Of a DNA stretch of 16,749 nt, positions 1-6,323 are shown piece by piece. Below the pieces are notes generated by a model. It was not told the origin of the DNA. It was given only the letters and a program-made list of their open reading frames with translations, and made no database searches. This DNA is from Oscillospiraceae bacterium. Lineage in GTDB: Bacteria > Bacillota > Clostridia > Oscillospirales > Acutalibacteraceae. The position numbers and the translations under genes were made by a program. How positions within the stretch are numbered: position 1 is the stretch's first letter; every line of letters begins with the position of its first letter. Where the stretch lies: assembly GCA_902796535.1 (NCBI GenBank), contig CADBPL010000005.1, positions 1 through 16,749 of the forward strand, given 5' to 3'.

Positions 1-1
1 C

Positions 2-3000
2 CACTACTGCACCGGTCTGACGAGCGTCACCATCCCCGACAGCGTCACAAGCATCGGCGAATATGCCTTCGGGGACTGCACCTGTCTGACGAGTGTGACC
101 ATCCCCGACAGCGTCACGAGCATCGGCTATCGTACCTTCTACAACTGCACCGGTCTTACGGCCATATCAGTCAGCACAGACAATCCCAACTATTCCTCTG
201 ACAGCTTCGGCGTGCTCTATAACAAGAACAAAACCGAATTGATCCAGTACCCGATCGGGAACACCCGTACTTCCTTCACCATCCCCGACAGCGTCACGAG
301 CATCGGCAAATCTGCCTTCGAGGACTGCACCGGTCTGACGAGCGTGACCATCCCCGACAGCGTCACGAGCATCGGCGATGATGCCTTCGAGGACTGCACC
401 GGTCTGACGAGCGTGACCATCCCCAACAGAGTCACGAGCATCGGCTGGTGGGCCTTCTCCAACTGCACCGGACTGACGAGCGTGACCATCCCCGACAGCG
501 TCACGAGCATTGGCTCTTGTGCCTTCGAGTACTGCACCGGTCTGACGAGCGTGACCATCCCCGACAGCGTCACGAGCATCGGCAAATATGCCTTCGAGGG
601 CTGCACCAAGCTCAAAGATGTATATTACACCGGCAGCGAAGCGCAATGGAAAAAAATCAGCATTGGTTCATACAATGACCCGCTGATCAACGCGACGATT
701 CATTATAATTCCAGCGGCGGAGGTGTTGACCCTCACGGTCCGTTTGGTGATTACGGAATCACATTAAAAAGCGAAAAATATAAAACCACGCTCGGTGAAA
801 CCTTCGACGTGAAGGTGAACTCTCTTTATCTGCCCGAATATGAAGCAGGAGAACTGATTTGGGAATCCTCCGATGAATCCGTATCCATCGTTCCACACGA
901 TAAATATGCAACCGTCACCGCCGAAAAGCCGGGCTACTCGGTCATAACGGTTACTTCTCACGGCGGCGGCTATTCCGCAAGTTGTATTGTTTTTGTCGGC
1001 GACCGATCTTTGGTGATCGGCAAGCAAAACGGTTTTCTGGAAGCGGGCAAGGAGCAGGAATACATGGTATCGCTTTGCAACGCGGATTTTGTCAATATGT
1101 CTGACCGTAAAACAGTCAGCATTGATCACGCCTATGCTTCCGCAGAAGAAATATCGGAAATTGTGTTTACCGTCGCTGATCAGTCAATTGCAACCGTGAC
1201 GTCCACAAAAATAGAAGACGGTGTTATCAAGATTAAAATAAAAGGCGTCAGCGAAGGCGTTACTTATTTTACCGTTACATATAATACGACCGGTGAAACA
1301 AGATATTTTCCGCTTTGCGTGACGAACGGCGAAACCACCTATTACATCAACAGCATTCCGGCAAAAAAATACGACAGTGAAAAAACATATAACATTACGC
1401 AAAGCGGCATTTATATCTATAATCTCAAGGCTAAGGACAGCGGCGAATCCTATTCCAACGTCAGTTTTGACGCCTACAACACGACGGGAACCACCGGCAG
1501 CATCGACGTTTATGATGAAAACGGAAATTTGGTCAAAAACTATATGATCAACTCCTTTAACTTTCAACCGACGGATCCCATACAGGCTGCGAAAACGCTT
1601 TATTATCTGGTTCCGGCCATTTGCACATTAAGCTACAATGACATTACAAAACCGTTCAGATCGTCTTACACGCCAATCAGCCTCAGACTGCCTGTAAACG
1701 GGTATTTTAAGATCAACAACGACATCAGCGCGTCAACCTCCTGCCTTATTTATAATGCGGTGAATCTGACGATCGACTCAATCAGCAAATTTGTCGGCTT
1801 GAAATCATTGCTTGGCGGCGGCGCGAAGGAAAAAGCAACAAAATCGGTTGCCGAAACAATTCTCGGGCTTGTCGGACTCGATTCCAAAACCGGTGCAGTT
1901 TTAAGGACACTGTCCAGCTTGAAAAACGAAATGCTGAAAAATGCGGAAGCCTTTAGTGCCAACAATATTTTCAGCATTATGAACGAACTGTGCAGACATT
2001 TTGAGCTTAACGTCGACTATTATGAACTTGCGAAATCAACTTTAATCAACCTCGGAATCTCAGCCGTTAACGATTTGTTGCTTATGGCAGACCAAACAGG
2101 CATAGCCAAACTTCTTTACAAATATCAGAGCTGGGAAAACTATACTACAACACTATCGGATCTGATCAGACACAATGGAGACGGATCAGCCTTTATCTAT
2201 AACATACAGGGAGGAACCAAAAGAATCTCCAACGGCATTATATTTGAAGGCTCGGCCGACGACGTGACGATTTTCAGAACATATGAAGTATCATATGGCG
2301 ATATGGTTGATAGTCTGAGGAAGGATTATTCCAACGCAAAGCTTTATGATATTTCTCTGGTCAAAAACAACCACCTCACACAACCGGATGCAACTGCAAG
2401 AATCCTTATACCGATTCCGCATGGGTACAACAGGAATAATTTGAAGGTTTACAGGATCGGTAACAACGGATCGAAGGAAGACATGAACGCTCGGATTGAG
2501 GGCAATTATCTGGTGTTTGAAACCAACCATTTCAGCTATTACGCGATCGTAGAAGCCGCCGCAGCGCTCACCTACAACGCCAACGGTGGCAGCGGTTCTC
2601 CTGCGAGCCAGACCGGCAACGGTTGGATCAAGCTTTCGACAACGAAGCCGACAAGAAGCGGTTACACCTTTAAGGGGTGGGCGACGAGCGCGAGTGCGAC
2701 AACGGCGCAGTATCAGCCGGGTGCAAGCTACAATCTGACGGCAAACGTCACTCTTTACGCCGTGTGGCAGAAGAATGACACGCCGACCACATACACGCTT
2801 ACTTACAACGCCAACGGCGGCAGCGGTGCTCCTGCGAGCCAGACCGGCAACGGTTGGATCAAGCTTTCCGACGTTGAGCTAACCAAAGAAGGATATATCT
2901 TCCGTGGCTGGGCAACCAGACCGGATTTGGATCCGGATATAGACGGGGTATATTATGGTATAGGCGTTCACTTTAACTTAACTGCCGACACCACTCTCTA

Positions 3001-3322
3001 CGCCGTGTGGCGTAAGGCTAAGGTTAGGAGCGTTTCTCTGAGCGACATCACGGTGAATTATAAGTCTTCTACTACTCTTAAACCCAGCGTCACCGACGAG
3101 GGCGTCAAGTACACGGCCAAATATGAATCCTCTAATCCGAGTGTGGTGAGCGTGGATAATAGAGGCAAGGTGACCGGCATGAAACGCGGTTCGGCGACCA
3201 TCACCGTGACCGTCATGGATGAATATGGCAATATAGAGAAAGACACCTGCAAGGTCACGGTCAGATACAGCCTCATCCAGTGGATCATCATCATTCTGCT
3301 GTTCGGCTGGCTGTGGTATTAA
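2..3322 (+). CDS. Large BspA-like surface protein with LRR, Ig-like (Big_2) and InlB-type repeats; 5' end missing
   Basis: The frame is open from the first base, so the true start lies upstream; 1106 residues are visible. Order of parts: BspA-type leucine-rich repeats (nt 8-604, pattern TxIPDSVTSIGxxAFxxC); an Ig-like domain of the bacterial group 2 type (about nt 750-1010); a long region of about 500 residues (about 1015-2555) that I cannot assign, ending in a beta-rich block; two InlB B-repeat-like units (GYxFxGWAT...LYAVW, about 2570-3018); a second Big_2-like domain (about 3023-3265, SSNPSVVSVD...GKVTGMKRGSATITV); and a short hydrophobic aromatic tail ending in LLFGWLWY at the stop. Such proteins are typically secreted and act in adhesion or surface interaction (family knowledge); the target is unknown. 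No LPxTG motif is present, so the hydrophobic tail is the likely anchor (inference). The unassigned middle is visibly richer in A/T than the repeats on either side, suggesting a mosaic gene. Confidence 0.9.
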   Translation, partial: HYCTGLTSVTIPDSVTSIGEYAFGDCTCLTSVTIPDSVTSIGYRTFYNCTGLTAISVSTDNPNYSSDSFGVLYNKNKTELIQYPIGNTRTSFTIPDSVTSIGKSAFEDCTGLTSVTIPDSVTSIGDDAFEDCTGLTSVTIPNRVTSIGWWAFSNCTGLTSVTIPDSVTSIGSCAFEYCTGLTSVTIPDSVTSIGKYAFEGCTKLKDVYYTGSEAQWKKISIGSYNDPLINATIHYNSSGGGVDPHGPFGDYGITLKSEKYKTTLGETFDVKVNSLYLPEYEAGELIWESSDESVSIVPHDKYATVTAEKPGYSVITVTSHGGGYSASCIVFVGDRSLVIGKQNGFLEAGKEQEYMVSLCNADFVNMSDRKTVSIDHAYASAEEISEIVFTVADQSIATVTSTKIEDGVIKIKIKGVSEGVTYFTVTYNTTGETRYFPLCVTNGETTYYINSIPAKKYDSEKTYNITQSGIYIYNLKAKDSGESYSNVSFDAYNTTGTTGSIDVYDENGNLVKNYMINSFNFQPTDPIQAAKTLYYLVPAICTLSYNDITKPFRSSYTPISLRLPVNGYFKINNDISASTSCLIYNAVNLTIDSISKFVGLKSLLGGGAKEKATKSVAETILGLVGLDSKTGAVLRTLSSLKNEMLKNAEAFSANNIFSIMNELCRHFELNVDYYELAKSTLINLGISAVNDLLLMADQTGIAKLLYKYQSWENYTTTLSDLIRHNGDGSAFIYNIQGGTKRISNGIIFEGSADDVTIFRTYEVSYGDMVDSLRKDYSNAKLYDISLVKNNHLTQPDATARILIPIPHGYNRNNLKVYRIGNNGSKEDMNARIEGNYLVFETNHFSYYAIVEAAAALTYNANGGSGSPASQTGNGWIKLSTTKPTRSGYTFKGWATSASATTAQYQPGASYNLTANVTLYAVWQKNDTPTTYTLTYNANGGSGAPASQTGNGWIKLSDVELTKEGYIFRGWATRPDLDPDIDGVYYGIGVHFNLTADTTLYAVWRKAKVRSVSLSDITVNYKSSTTLKPSVTDEGVKYTAKYESSNPSVVSVDNRGKVTGMKRGSATITVTVMDEYGNIEKDTCKVTVRYSLIQWIIIILLFGWLWY
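8..604 (+). repeat. Seven BspA-type LRR units, 69-nt period
   Basis: Seven copies of a 23-residue (69-nt) unit share the core TIPDSVTSIG and a conserved Cys. Most copies are almost identical at DNA level, including the silent positions (for example the 18-nt core ACCATCCCCGACAGCGTC). Between the second and third units is a longer variant segment (about nt 150-275) containing GVLYNKNKTELIQYP, a variant known from other BspA-like proteins. One unit carries NRV in place of DSV. The uniformity suggests recent duplication or gene conversion. The repeats also create long, meaningless open frames on the opposite strand. Confidence 0.9.
2573..2868 (+). repeat. Two InlB-type repeats sharing a 65-bp near-identical block
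   Basis: Bases 2573-2637 and 2804-2868 match at 63 of 65 positions by eye (both encode YNANGGSGxPASQTGNGWIK), whereas the remainder of each repeat has diverged strongly. The pattern fits recent duplication or conversion limited to the first third of the unit. Confidence 0.85.
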
Positions 3323-3392
3323 AGCGATACCGCATGATTTGACGCGCCAAATGATGGACGATTCGCAAAGCGCTTACAGAAGCAGACATAAC

Positions 3393-3435
3393 AAAACAAG
3401 CACAGGCTTCTCTCGGAGCGGCCTGTGCTCGTTTT
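3393..3435 (+). terminator. Intrinsic terminator of the surface-protein gene
   Basis: A perfect 9-bp stem, AGCACAGGC (3399-3407) with GCCTGTGCT (3421-3429), has a 13-nt loop and is followed by CGTTTTACGTT. An A-rich run (ACAAAACA) precedes the stem, so it may also work in reverse. It lies about 75 nt after the surface-protein stop. Confidence 0.8.
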
Positions 3436-3600
3436 ACGTTGAAGCAAAAGTGACCAAACTTTTTCCACCGGACAGGGGGTTGGAAAAAGCTGAAAAAGGA
3501 AGAATTCGGCGAATGGGGGAAGGTTCATTGGCAGAATGCACAAAACGGCGGGAAATCGTTGCCGGAATCTATGGACGATTCGACTGTTCGGTCGCTCGCT
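3436..3600. other. Intergenic sequence without a supported gene
   Basis: Between the surface-protein terminator and the operator region I see no gene. Open frames on both strands cross this stretch but have no ribosome binding site and no family resemblance. One 9-bp inverted repeat is present (CTTTTTCCA at 3459-3467 with TGGAAAAAG at 3481-3489, 13-nt loop) without an evident role. Confidence 0.5.
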
Positions 3601-3623
3601 TGATTGTGCAAATTGCACAATCA
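3601..3623. promoter_or_regulatory. 23-bp palindrome, putative operator of the 48-aa gene
   Basis: The left arm TGATTGTGCAA (3601-3611) and right arm TTGCACAATCA (3613-3623) are perfect reverse complements around a single central base. A further half-site-like copy, TTTGTGCAAAA (3636-3646), lies about 33 bp (three helical turns) downstream and directly abuts the -35 box at 3651. This layout is typical of a dimeric repressor or activator site; the regulator is not identifiable in this window. Confidence 0.6.
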
Positions 3624-3650
3624 AAATGCTTTCTGTTTGTGCAAAATGAC

Positions 3651-3678
3651 TTGACAAACGGCGCAAAGGTGATACAAT
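3651..3678 (+). promoter_or_regulatory. Sigma-A promoter of the 48-aa gene
   Basis: TTGACA (3651-3656), a 16-bp spacer, then TACAAT (3673-3678). Transcription should begin near 3685, just before the ribosome binding site at about 3690-3698 and the start codon at 3708. Confidence 0.75.
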
Positions 3679-3707
3679 GAAGCTACAAAAGGAAAGGAGA
3701 GAAGAAG

Positions 3708-3854
3708 ATGTTTTCAGACATTCTTTATCAGCAGGAACATGAGTTGCTGCACAAAATCGCAGGGGAGAAGAATCTCTTCCGCAAACTCTTTATCGCCATG
3801 AGGATCGAAGCGATCTCATCGGCGTTCGCGGAGTCCGTCGCTCACGCGGAGTGA
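3708..3854 (+). CDS. Small protein of unknown function (48 aa)
   Basis: I do not recognise this protein. It reads MFSDILYQQEHELLHKIAGE and continues to a TGA at 3852-3854. It is predicted to be mainly helical, with a basic centre (KNLFRKLFIAMR) and a small, slightly acidic tail; there is no signal peptide, and no membrane segment is obvious. Evidence for expression is indirect but good: a consensus promoter at 3651-3678, an AAAGGAGAG ribosome binding site about 8 nt before ATG, a palindromic operator upstream, and a GC-rich hairpin after the stop (3883-3917). It stands alone, with the surface-protein terminator before it and a convergent gene after it. It could be a regulated small protein or a short coding leader within a regulatory RNA. 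Confidence 0.55.
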   Translation: MFSDILYQQEHELLHKIAGEKNLFRKLFIAMRIEAISSAFAESVAHAE

Positions 3855-3882
3855 GGCTCCGAACCCGATCCCCAAAACAGCT

Positions 3883-3917
3883 CGCCGCCGCACCGTTCAT
3901 GAAACCGTGCGGCGGCG
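3883..3917. terminator. GC-rich hairpin between convergent genes, probable bidirectional terminator
   Basis: An 11-bp perfect stem, CGCCGCCGCAC (3883-3893) with GTGCGGCGGCG (3907-3917), is extended by a few pairs after one mismatch. The T-rich tail is weak on the plus strand (ATGATTTATAATT) and short on the minus strand (GCTGTTTTGG). Its place between the ends of the 48-aa gene and the dehydrogenase gene supports a shared terminator role. Confidence 0.6.
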
Positions 3918-3994
3918 ATGATTTATAATTCACGATGGTTCTTCAATGCTTCCCACAAACCCGTTTCAGCGGAGCAGGGGAAGCTTTGTTTGTT

Positions 3995-5608
3995 TTATTC
4001 GGTCTCATACGGCGCTTCGTCCCGGAGCACCGCTTCAGCGCAGCGGATGCCGTCGACCCCGGCGGAGACGATGCCGCCGGCGTAGCCTGCGCCTTCGCCG
4101 CAGGGGTAAACGCCCCCGATGCTGCACTGGAAAAATTCGTCGCGCACGATGCGAACAGGGGAAGAAGAGCGGGTTTCGGGCGCGGTCAGCACCGCGTCGG
4201 GCAATGCGAAGCCGACCAGCTGCCGATCCATTTTTCCAATTGCGTCCGCCATCACGTCGGTTACCTTTCGGGGCAGGCAGCGGCGAATATCGCCGGGTGC
4301 GACGCCCATGGGATAGCTCGGCTCCACGCTGCCCAGCGCAGTGGACGGCACGTTTTGCAAAAAATCGCCGACCAGCTGGCAGGGCGCTTTGTAATCGCGG
4401 CCGCCCTGTTCAAATGCGGCCCGTTCGATTTGACGCTGCAATTCCACCCCGGCCAGCGGATGCTCAGAGCCAAAATCCTCCGGCGAGACGCCGACAAGCA
4501 GCGCGGCGTTGGAGTTGCGCGCGTCGCGGGCGTATTCGCTCATGCCGTTCACCACCACGCCGCCCGTTTCGCTGGCGGCGGCTACCACCGTGCCGCCCGG
4601 GCACATACAGAACGTGTAAGCGCCGCGCCCGTGAGCCGGGTGGCAGGAGAGCTTGTAAACGGCGGCGCCCAGCCTCGGGTCGCCCGCCAAAGCGCCGAAC
4701 TGCGCGCGGTCGATGAATTCGCGCGGATGCTCGATCCGGGCGCCCACCGAAAACGGCTTTTGCTCCATTCTGACGCCCTTGTCGTGCAGCATTTTCACCG
4801 TGTCGCGCGCCGAATGGCCGATGCACAGCAGTAGCGTGTCGGTTTCCAATTCATGCACGGCGCCGGCCTTATCCTCATAGCACACGCCGTGGATGACGCC
4901 GTTGGCCACGATCAGGCCGGTCAGGCGGCTGTTGAACTTCACCTCGCCGCCAAGCGATTCGATCTCTTTGCGCATCGAGCGCACCACGCCGCCCAGGCGG
5001 TCGGTGCCGATGTGCGGCGTGGCCGACCACAGAATTTCTTCCGGCGCGCCGTGGCGCACAAATTCCAAAAAGATCTGGCGGCAAAGGCTGTCTTTGATGC
5101 CGGTGGTCAGCTTGCCGTCGGAAAACGTGCCGGCGCCGCCTTCGCCGAACTGCACGTTGCTCTGCTCATCCAGCACGCCGGTCGCCCAGAACGAACGCAC
5201 CTTTTTGGTGCGCTCCTCCACGCAGTCGCCGCGTTCGAGCACAATGGGGCGCAGCCCCGCTTTGGCGAGCGTCTGGGCGGCGAACAGGCCGGCAGGGCCG
5301 AACCCGACCACCACCGGGCGCAGAGAACTGACGCGCCGGCACACAGGCAGCACGTAGGAAAAGGGCGTGTATTTTTCCGCTTTGCCGGGTTTGGCGCGGG
5401 CAAGGAGCGCGTCCTCGTCGCCGTCAACCGTGACGTTGACATGGTAGACAAAGCAGATTTCTTCTTTTTTTCTTGAATCGATGGAGCGGCGGGCAACTTC
5501 GAGCGACAGTATGCGCCGCGCGGGGCAGCGCAGCGCTTTGGCGGCAGCAGCCGTCAGCTCGTTTGTTCCGGCGTCGAGCGGCAGTTTGATTTGATTGATC
5601 CTGATCAA
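3995..5608 (-). CDS. FAD-dependent dehydrogenase, COG2509 type (537 aa)
   Basis: This is a flavoprotein oxidoreductase of the uncharacterised NAD(FAD)-utilising dehydrogenase group; substrate and pathway are not known. An N-terminal domain of about 95 residues precedes the dinucleotide fold. The FAD-binding motif GFGPAG is at about residues 102-107, with the adenosine-binding acidic residue in VLERG near 125. A conserved glycine-rich block, FGEGGAGTFSDGKL, is at about 154-167, and the C-terminal FAD motif (YPCGEGAGYAGGI) is at about 500-513. Length is normal for the family. The start is TTG at 5608-5606: a TGA lies four codons upstream in frame, and no ATG or GTG is nearby, while the start MIRINQIKLPLD matches what I know of family N-termini. 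No clear ribosome binding site precedes it. A terminator at 5645-5687 separates it from the small genes upstream, so it must have its own weak or unrecognised promoter, or rely on readthrough. Confidence 0.9.
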   Translation of the reverse strand: MIRINQIKLPLDAGTNELTAAAAKALRCPARRILSLEVARRSIDSRKKEEICFVYHVNVTVDGDEDALLARAKPGKAEKYTPFSYVLPVCRRVSSLRPVVVGFGPAGLFAAQTLAKAGLRPIVLERGDCVEERTKKVRSFWATGVLDEQSNVQFGEGGAGTFSDGKLTTGIKDSLCRQIFLEFVRHGAPEEILWSATPHIGTDRLGGVVRSMRKEIESLGGEVKFNSRLTGLIVANGVIHGVCYEDKAGAVHELETDTLLLCIGHSARDTVKMLHDKGVRMEQKPFSVGARIEHPREFIDRAQFGALAGDPRLGAAVYKLSCHPAHGRGAYTFCMCPGGTVVAAASETGGVVVNGMSEYARDARNSNAALLVGVSPEDFGSEHPLAGVELQRQIERAAFEQGGRDYKAPCQLVGDFLQNVPSTALGSVEPSYPMGVAPGDIRRCLPRKVTDVMADAIGKMDRQLVGFALPDAVLTAPETRSSSPVRIVRDEFFQCSIGGVYPCGEGAGYAGGIVSAGVDGIRCAEAVLRDEAPYETE

Positions 5609-5644
5609 AGCTTTATATCAGCGGATGAACCGCGTTCCCTTCCA

Positions 5645-5687
5645 TAAAAAATAGGCGGCGCAACGCCGTTTCGGTGGCGAGCGCCGC
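5645..5687 (-). terminator. Intrinsic terminator of the two-small-gene operon
   Basis: Read on the minus strand, GCGGCGC (5687-5681) pairs with GCGCCGC (5661-5655), followed directly by CTATTTTTTATGG. It lies 17 nt after the stop of the 71-aa gene and is a good Rho-independent terminator. Confidence 0.8.
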
Positions 5688-5703
5688 TCGTGTTGATGTG
5701 CTG

Positions 5704-5919
5704 TCAAGCCTCTGCCGACATAGCCATCAAAACCTCTAAAACCTTTTGCAGAAATACAGCCAAAAATTCTCCGAACACCTGGAGCTTTTCTCCGAATTGC
5801 TGCATGGAAACGCTGAATTCGTTTGAAAGATTGTTAGAGATCATGGAGAAATATGCGGCGGTTTCAGGGCTTCTTAAATGTGTCAGACCGTCAAACAGGG
5901 TCGACCAAAACTCATCCAC
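5704..5919 (-). CDS. Small protein of unknown function (71 aa), resembles the 49-aa gene product upstream
   Basis: I do not recognise this family. Translation begins at GTG (5919-5917), with AAGGAGG ending 9 nt before it, so the start is well supported. The protein has no signal peptide, is mildly acidic and seems fully helical; its second half (FGEFLAVFLQKVLEVLMAM) is an amphipathic to hydrophobic stretch. The first 44 residues align without gaps to the 49-aa protein encoded just upstream (both start E/D-F-W/F-S-T-L, with shared T-A and F further on; 11 of 44 identical by eye). It is the second gene of a micro-operon that ends at the terminator 5645-5687. Possibilities include a peptide acting on membranes or a small partner protein; nothing in the sequence decides this. 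Confidence 0.6.
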   Translation of the reverse strand: MDEFWSTLFDGLTHLRSPETAAYFSMISNNLSNEFSVSMQQFGEKLQVFGEFLAVFLQKVLEVLMAMSAEA

Positions 5920-5981
5920 GGGGTTTCTCCTCCTTCTTTCTCTTTTTCACATACATTTACAAATCAATTCACTGTTTGCGA

Positions 5982-6131
5982 TTACGGGAACATTTTCCAA
6001 AACGCTACAGTAACGTCACCAAAGTCATTCAGAACGCGCATGATATAGCCGAAGAAGCTGCCGGCGGTTTTGAAATCAAACGTGTTTTGCAATGCATAAG
6101 CAAGTGTGGAAAAAAAATCTGCTATCGCCAT
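5982..6131 (-). CDS. Small protein of unknown function (49 aa), first gene of the micro-operon
   Basis: I do not recognise this protein. ATG (6131-6129) follows AAGGAGGG with an 8-nt spacer, one of the best ribosome binding sites in the window. The product begins MAIADFFSTLAYALQNTFDF and ends VAFWKMFP; it is rich in Phe and other aromatics (about 11 of 49), slightly acidic, and has no cleavable signal. A GxFFGYIM stretch in the middle could associate with membranes. It is separated from the 71-aa gene by about 60 nt that carry the second gene's own ribosome binding site. The two products look like diverged tandem duplicates. Confidence 0.6.
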   Translation of the reverse strand: MAIADFFSTLAYALQNTFDFKTAGSFFGYIMRVLNDFGDVTVAFWKMFP

Positions 6132-6182
6132 TGATGATTCCCTCCTTCTCTCTTTTTTTGCGAATCCGTTGCGGTTCGTAAC

Positions 6183-6210
6183 AGTATATTAACATATTGC
6201 CGCCTGTAAT
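6183..6210 (-). promoter_or_regulatory. Probable promoter of the small-gene operon
   Basis: On the minus strand ATTACA (6210-6205), a 16-bp spacer and TATACT (6188-6183). The -35 box matches only 4 of 6 consensus positions; the -10 box is good. It faces away from the protease promoter at 6258-6286. Confidence 0.45.
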
Positions 6211-6257
6211 GCAAGTGTTTTTGTGAAATTTGAAAACAACAATCCTGTCCCCGTCCC

Positions 6258-6286
6258 TTGACAGTGAAATGAAGACGATATATACT
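6258..6286 (+). promoter_or_regulatory. Consensus sigma-A promoter of the protease operon
   Basis: TTGACA (6258-6263), a 17-bp spacer, TATACT (6281-6286). The expected transcription start near 6293 lies at or after the upstream ATG at 6291, which helps to reject that ATG as the protease start. Confidence 0.85.
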
Positions 6287-6323
6287 AATAATGTATAGGT
6301 ATATTCAGAAGGGTGGCTCCGCT

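Noticed and set aside
8..604. The regular 69-nt repeats considered as a CRISPR array
   Set aside because: The repeats stay in one reading frame, encode a known 23-residue LRR unit, and have no unique 30-40-nt spacers.
167..646. Minus-strand open frames opposite the LRR repeats, themselves repetitive
   Set aside because: Their periodicity merely mirrors the 69-nt repeat of the plus-strand LRR gene.
3459..3489. 9-bp inverted repeat CTTTTTCCA/TGGAAAAAG considered as a second terminator or an RNA gene
   Set aside because: AT-rich stem, no T-run after it, no promoter in front; probably chance.
3319..3680. Overlapping open frames of 113-115 codons on both strands after the surface-protein gene
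   Set aside because: No ribosome binding site, both overlap a terminator, and the plus frame runs through the operator and promoter of the 48-aa gene.
3935..4834. Plus-strand 299-codon open frame opposite the FAD-dependent dehydrogenase
   Set aside because: The minus-strand gene has clear FAD motifs; the opposite product is a His/Ala/Arg-rich shadow without a ribosome binding site.
5690..6134. Plus-strand open frames of 107 and 93 codons across the small-gene operon
   Set aside because: The minus-strand frames have strong ribosome binding sites and a terminator; the plus-strand frames have neither.
6164..6180. Imperfect inverted repeat (CGAATCCG / CGGTTCG) in the leader of the small-gene operon considered as a riboswitch or operator
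   Set aside because: Short, bulged, and without a recognisable riboswitch core or a perfect dyad.
6291..6323. Upstream ATG of the protease frame, 11 codons before the chosen start
   Set aside because: It sits at or before the predicted transcription start, has no ribosome binding site, and would place charged residues before the signal peptide.
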